From assembly GCA_039812645.1 (NCBI GenBank), contig JBDIAV010000112.1, positions 1-8,976 of the forward strand: DNA of 8,976 nt. The letters run 5' to 3'. Shown piece by piece: positions 6,704 to 8,976 of the stretch; within the stretch, counting starts at the first letter, position 1; each line of letters opens with the position of its first letter. Under the pieces are notes generated by a model that saw nothing but the letters and a program-made list of their open reading frames with translations, was not told the DNA's origin and ran no database searches. The stretch is from Ancrocorticia sp039812645. Its GTDB lineage: Bacteria; Actinomycetota; Actinomycetes; Actinomycetales; Actinomycetaceae. The translations under genes were made by a program, and so were the position numbers.

Positions 6704-6790
6704 AGCCACCTAAGTTCTCATTCGGACAAATGTCAATGTGTAACTACCTGAAACACCCTACAATTTTGATGGCCGACATTCCATTGTCAG

Positions 6791-6837
6791 GTCCTCATCA
6801 CTCCCTGGAGTGTCGCGAGACGGTGGAGCATGAGGGC
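6791..6837. other. Branched stem-loop segment between the divergent acyltransferase and mrp genes
   Basis: An outer 8-bp stem (6791-6798 with 6830-6837, one G-T wobble) encloses CACTC/GAGTG (6799-6803/6808-6812), which stacks directly on it. A short TC-GCGA-GA hairpin (6813-6820) with a GNRA-type loop follows. The segment is about 100 bases upstream of mrp and 88 bases upstream of the acyltransferase. It could be a 5' leader element on either strand. I do not recognise a known riboswitch class. Confidence 0.3.
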
Positions 6838-6935
6838 TGCAAGGTGACATCGCGGGTACGGTGTTACGCGGACACGTCTCAGCAGGTTGTGATGATACTC
6901 CGCCCGGTCGCACGTCCTGGGCGTTGACGAGTAGC

Positions 6936-8066
6936 ATGAAGAGCATGATTACCCCCGATGAGATTCGCAAAAGTCTCGAGAGTGTTATCGACCCGGAGAT
7001 TCGCCGTCCCATTACCGAACTCGACATGGTCGATGACGTCCAGGTGAACGACGCCGGCGTCGTTTCCGTTCACATCCTGCTCACCACCGCAGGGTGTCCG
7101 CTCCGTGACACCATCCATGCCGATGTCCAGAAGACCCTCGCGGCGCTCGACGGCGTGACAGCCGTCAATGTAACGATGGGTTCCATGAACCAGGAGCAGC
7201 GTGCCGCGCTGCAGTCCAAGCTGCGTGGCGGAGCCCCAGAGCGCAGGAATCCCTTCGCCAAATCTGATTCACTCACGCGCGTCTACGCTATCGCGTCAGG
7301 CAAGGGTGGAGTGGGGAAGTCCTCGGTCTCCGCGAACCTCGCTGCCGCGCTCGCGGCCCAGGGCCTCAAGGTGGGGCTCGTGGACGCCGACATCTACGGC
7401 TTCTCTATTCCTCGCATGCTTGGCGTTGATACACCGGTGCAGGGAATTGATGACATGATCATTCCACCCGTCGCGCACGGGGTGAAGGTCATCTCCATCG
7501 GCATGTTCATTCCGGATAACTCCCCGGTGATCTGGCGCGGGCCTATGCTGCATCGTGCTCTGGAGCAGTTCTTCTCGGACGTTTACTGGGGCGATCTCGA
7601 CGTGCTGCTGCTTGACCTTCCGCCGGGCACCGGCGATATCGCCTTGTCCGTAGCTCAGCTGATCCCCAAGTCCGAGGTCATCGTAGTGACCACTCCGCAG
7701 GCGGCGTCCGCGGAAGTGGCCGAGCGTGCCGGACAGATCGCCAAACAGACAGGGCAGCGGGTCACGGGAGTCATTGAAAACATGTCCTATCTGGCCATGC
7801 CCGACGGCTCCAGGAACGCCATCTTCGGCACCGGCGGCGGCCAAACGGTCGCGGCACAGCTCTCCAGCCTTCTTGGATACAAGGTGCCGTTGCTCGGTGA
7901 GATTCCACTGGAAACCGAGATCCGTGAAGGTGGAGACAGCGGTTCTCCCTGGGCCACTCAAGAAGGCGAGTCGCCGGCACAGACTGAGCTGCGCAAGGTC
8001 GCGGACAGCCTCGCGCACCGCTCGCGTAACCTTGCCGGTCGTGGCCTCGGGGTGACGCCAGTCTGA
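6936..8066 (+). CDS. mrp: Mrp/NBP35-family P-loop ATPase, iron-sulfur cluster carrier (ApbC type)
   Basis: The 376-residue protein has an N-terminal MIP18/DUF59 domain (about 5-90; DPEIRRPITELDMV and TTAGCPLRDTI with its conserved Cys). The MinD/ParA-like ATPase domain follows, with a deviant Walker A GKGGVGKSS (122-130), VDADIYGFSIPRMLG as switch I, and LLDLPPGTGD. The family binds and transfers Fe-S clusters in the cytoplasm. The usual C-terminal CxxC is absent: ENMSYLAMPDGSRNAIFGTGGG stands where CxxC-type members carry the two cysteines, as in mycobacterial Mrp from memory. The start is uncertain: ATG 6936 or ATG 6945, neither with a good ribosome site, and the frame is open to GTG 6861. 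A possible promoter is CGGACA (6869-6874) with GATACT (6894-6899), with a long 19-bp spacer. Confidence 0.93.
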   Translation: MKSMITPDEIRKSLESVIDPEIRRPITELDMVDDVQVNDAGVVSVHILLTTAGCPLRDTIHADVQKTLAALDGVTAVNVTMGSMNQEQRAALQSKLRGGAPERRNPFAKSDSLTRVYAIASGKGGVGKSSVSANLAAALAAQGLKVGLVDADIYGFSIPRMLGVDTPVQGIDDMIIPPVAHGVKVISIGMFIPDNSPVIWRGPMLHRALEQFFSDVYWGDLDVLLLDLPPGTGDIALSVAQLIPKSEVIVVTTPQAASAEVAERAGQIAKQTGQRVTGVIENMSYLAMPDGSRNAIFGTGGGQTVAAQLSSLLGYKVPLLGEIPLETEIREGGDSGSPWATQEGESPAQTELRKVADSLAHRSRNLAGRGLGVTPV

Positions 8067-8091
8067 GGTAAGCCTGGGGTGACCCACGCAT

Positions 8092-8115
8092 ATCTGGATT
8101 ATCTGGATTATCTGG
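8092..8115 (+). repeat. 9-bp tandem repeat, about 2.7 copies
   Basis: ATCTGGATT is repeated at 8092-8100 and 8101-8109, then ATCTGG at 8110-8115. The array sits between mrp and its terminator-like hairpin. Such short arrays change copy number by slippage. No function is evident. Confidence 0.7.
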
Positions 8116-8154
8116 AAGGGAGCTGGTGAATCTTACGAATCACCGGCTCCCTTC
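8115..8154 (+). terminator. Strong stem-loop after mrp
   Basis: GAAGGGAGCTGGTGA (8115-8129) pairs with TCACCGGCTCCCTTC (8140-8154) over 15 bp with one G-U pair and a 10-base loop. It follows mrp by about 50 bp and precedes the methyltransferase gene by 50 bp. No U-run follows, which is common for actinobacterial terminators. It probably separates the two transcription units. Confidence 0.7.
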
Positions 8155-8204
8155 TGGCGTACCATAGGGATTGCCCAGATACCAATATCACCAAGAGGAG
8201 CCTC

Positions 8205-8834
8205 ATGCCTGCCGATCAAACCCAGTCGTGGGCCTACACCGAGGACGTCTGCATTGAAGATGCCATCAGCTTGAAGGCTCGCCAGCAGGCTCGGGAGTAT
8301 GACATCCCTGCTCTTTCCCCCGCCACCTGCGCTCTTCTTGGTGTCATTGCAGCGGCGTCGAGGGTTCGTTCTGCTGTTGAAGTGGGGACCGGAACCGGAG
8401 CCTCTGGTCTCGCCCTGCTGCGTGCCACGTCGGACATCATGCTGACGACTATTGACGTCGAATCAGAAGCACAGCACTGTGCCCGCACGAACTTTTCGCA
8501 GGCGGGTATTCGAGCTGGTCGCGCCCGTATCATCAACGGCCGTAGCGCGGACATCCTGCCGCGGCTCGCCGACCGCTCCTACGATCTCGTACTGCTGGAT
8601 GGGGATCCTCTCGAGGCACCCGGCGACGTGCAGGAAGCGCTCCGCATGCTCCGCCCCGGCGGTTTGTTGATCCTGGCCCACGCTCTCATGGGTGGTAAGG
8701 TCGCAGACCCGGCGCGGCGCGAGATCGCCGTCGTCACGATGCGCAATCTCTGCAAGGACCTTCTTGAGTCGAGCGACCTGCGCACCTCGATGGTCCCGGT
8801 TGGGGATGGCCTACTGCTTGCTATGCTGCGCTGA
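8205..8834 (+). CDS. SAM-dependent O-methyltransferase (family 3, Rv1220c-like)
   Basis: The 209-residue protein starts at an ATG with AGAGGAG four bases upstream. The SAM-binding fold is clear: motif I VEVGTGTGASGLALL (58-72), the acidic ribose-binding residue Asp84 in TTIDVE, RSADILPRL (113-121), and DLVLLDGDP (127-135). The C-terminal VPVGDGLLLAMLR is typical of this family. The length fits small bacterial O-methyltransferases of the COMT/CCoAOMT fold. In catechol- and caffeoyl-type enzymes, Mg2+ is held by Asp-x-Asp plus a later Asp-Asn. Here the later site reads ILAHALMGG, so the Asp-Asn is missing. From memory, mycobacterial Rv1220c also lacks it. The substrate is unknown. The gene lies downstream of mrp on the same strand, as in mycobacteria but closer, separated by a terminator-like hairpin. 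Confidence 0.88.
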   Translation: MPADQTQSWAYTEDVCIEDAISLKARQQAREYDIPALSPATCALLGVIAAASRVRSAVEVGTGTGASGLALLRATSDIMLTTIDVESEAQHCARTNFSQAGIRAGRARIINGRSADILPRLADRSYDLVLLDGDPLEAPGDVQEALRMLRPGGLLILAHALMGGKVADPARREIAVVTMRNLCKDLLESSDLRTSMVPVGDGLLLAMLR

Positions 8835-8851
8835 GGTTTCCTCGCCACCAA

Positions 8852-8976
8852 AGACGTGACGATTTCCGCGACGTGTGACGCATTTTCTTCGGGAAAAACT
8901 GACACGCGTTGCGGATAGTGACACACGTTCATCGACTCCGCGAGAGCTGGACACGAAGAAACGCCAGACACGAAGA
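8852..8976 (-). repeat. Degenerate TGACAC-type repeat cluster after the methyltransferase gene
   Basis: On the plus strand, TGACG or TGACAC-like cores recur at 8857, 8876, 8900, 8919, 8949 and 8966, spaced 17-30 bp apart. GACACGAAGA is exactly duplicated (8950-8959 and 8967-8976), and CCGCGAGAG occurs at 8938-8946. The unit resembles the TCGAGAGTGACATC repeat (minus-strand reading) at 1014-1052. The cluster continues past the window edge. No gene is supported in this stretch. Confidence 0.45.

Noticed and set aside
6745..6770. Perfect TTGACA hexamer upstream of the acyltransferase gene (minus strand) as its -35
   Set aside because: At 17-bp spacing the -10 would be TTAGGT overlapping the start codon, which would place the transcript start inside the gene.
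6730..6927. Small plus-strand reading frame of 65 codons (internal ATG near 6769)
   Set aside because: No recognisable domain and no ribosome site. It overlaps the folded segment and candidate mrp promoter, and is best explained as chance in GC-rich DNA.
7296..8087. Minus-strand frame of 263 codons opposite mrp
   Set aside because: It lies entirely opposite the Mrp ATPase domain and shows no domain of its own. It is a coding shadow.
8579..8971. Minus-strand frame of 130 codons at the right end
   Set aside because: It is opposite the methyltransferase gene and the TGACAC repeats. The translation is low-complexity and Ser/Arg-rich with no recognisable family.
8852..8976. CRISPR array
   Set aside because: Repeat cores are only 5-10 bp, divergent and irregularly spaced, and no cas genes are present.

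Overview
The window looks like chromosomal DNA from a high-GC Gram-positive (Actinomycetota). Codons end mostly in G or C, a 19-bp DtxR/IdeR-type iron box is present, the Mrp-family ATPase lacks the CxxC pair, and the gene neighbourhood resembles the mycobacterial Rv1220c-Rv1232c block as I remember it. A member of Actinomycetaceae or a relative is my best guess, but the sequence alone does not settle this.

Layout. Positions 1-631 (minus strand) hold the 5' part of an iron-siderophore binding lipoprotein gene that runs off the left edge. Positions 632-1179 are noncoding. They hold two GTAAGG-N4-CCTTAC palindromes over a likely lipoprotein promoter, a near-consensus iron box at 789-807, a hairpin-rich segment, a 25-bp-period direct repeat, and a C-rich, G-poor stretch leading into pepP. 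Then, on the plus strand: aminopeptidase P (1180-2679), a nested hairpin, a soluble PRC-barrel/MgtE_N/CBS protein (2772-4106) and an overlapping DUF1003 membrane protein (4099-4710). A 93-bp element bounded by perfect 15-bp inverted repeats follows. Next comes a convergent minus-strand OatA-like acyltransferase (4835-6703), then a divergent intergenic region with a folded segment. The plus strand resumes with the Mrp/ApbC P-loop ATPase (6936-8066), a terminator-like hairpin with 9-bp tandem repeats, and an O-methyltransferase (8205-8834). The last 142 bases hold no gene but contain degenerate TGACAC repeats.

How the parts fit. The lipoprotein is probably repressed by iron through a DtxR-family regulator. 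The CBS and DUF1003 genes are translationally coupled and probably form one membrane-associated unit. With mrp and the methyltransferase they follow an order and direction conserved in actinobacteria. The oppositely oriented acyltransferase appears to interrupt that block. I saw no CRISPR array, tRNA, rRNA or transposase gene. The most unusual material is intergenic: the iron-box region with a possible small RNA, the inverted-repeat element and the dispersed TGACAC repeats.
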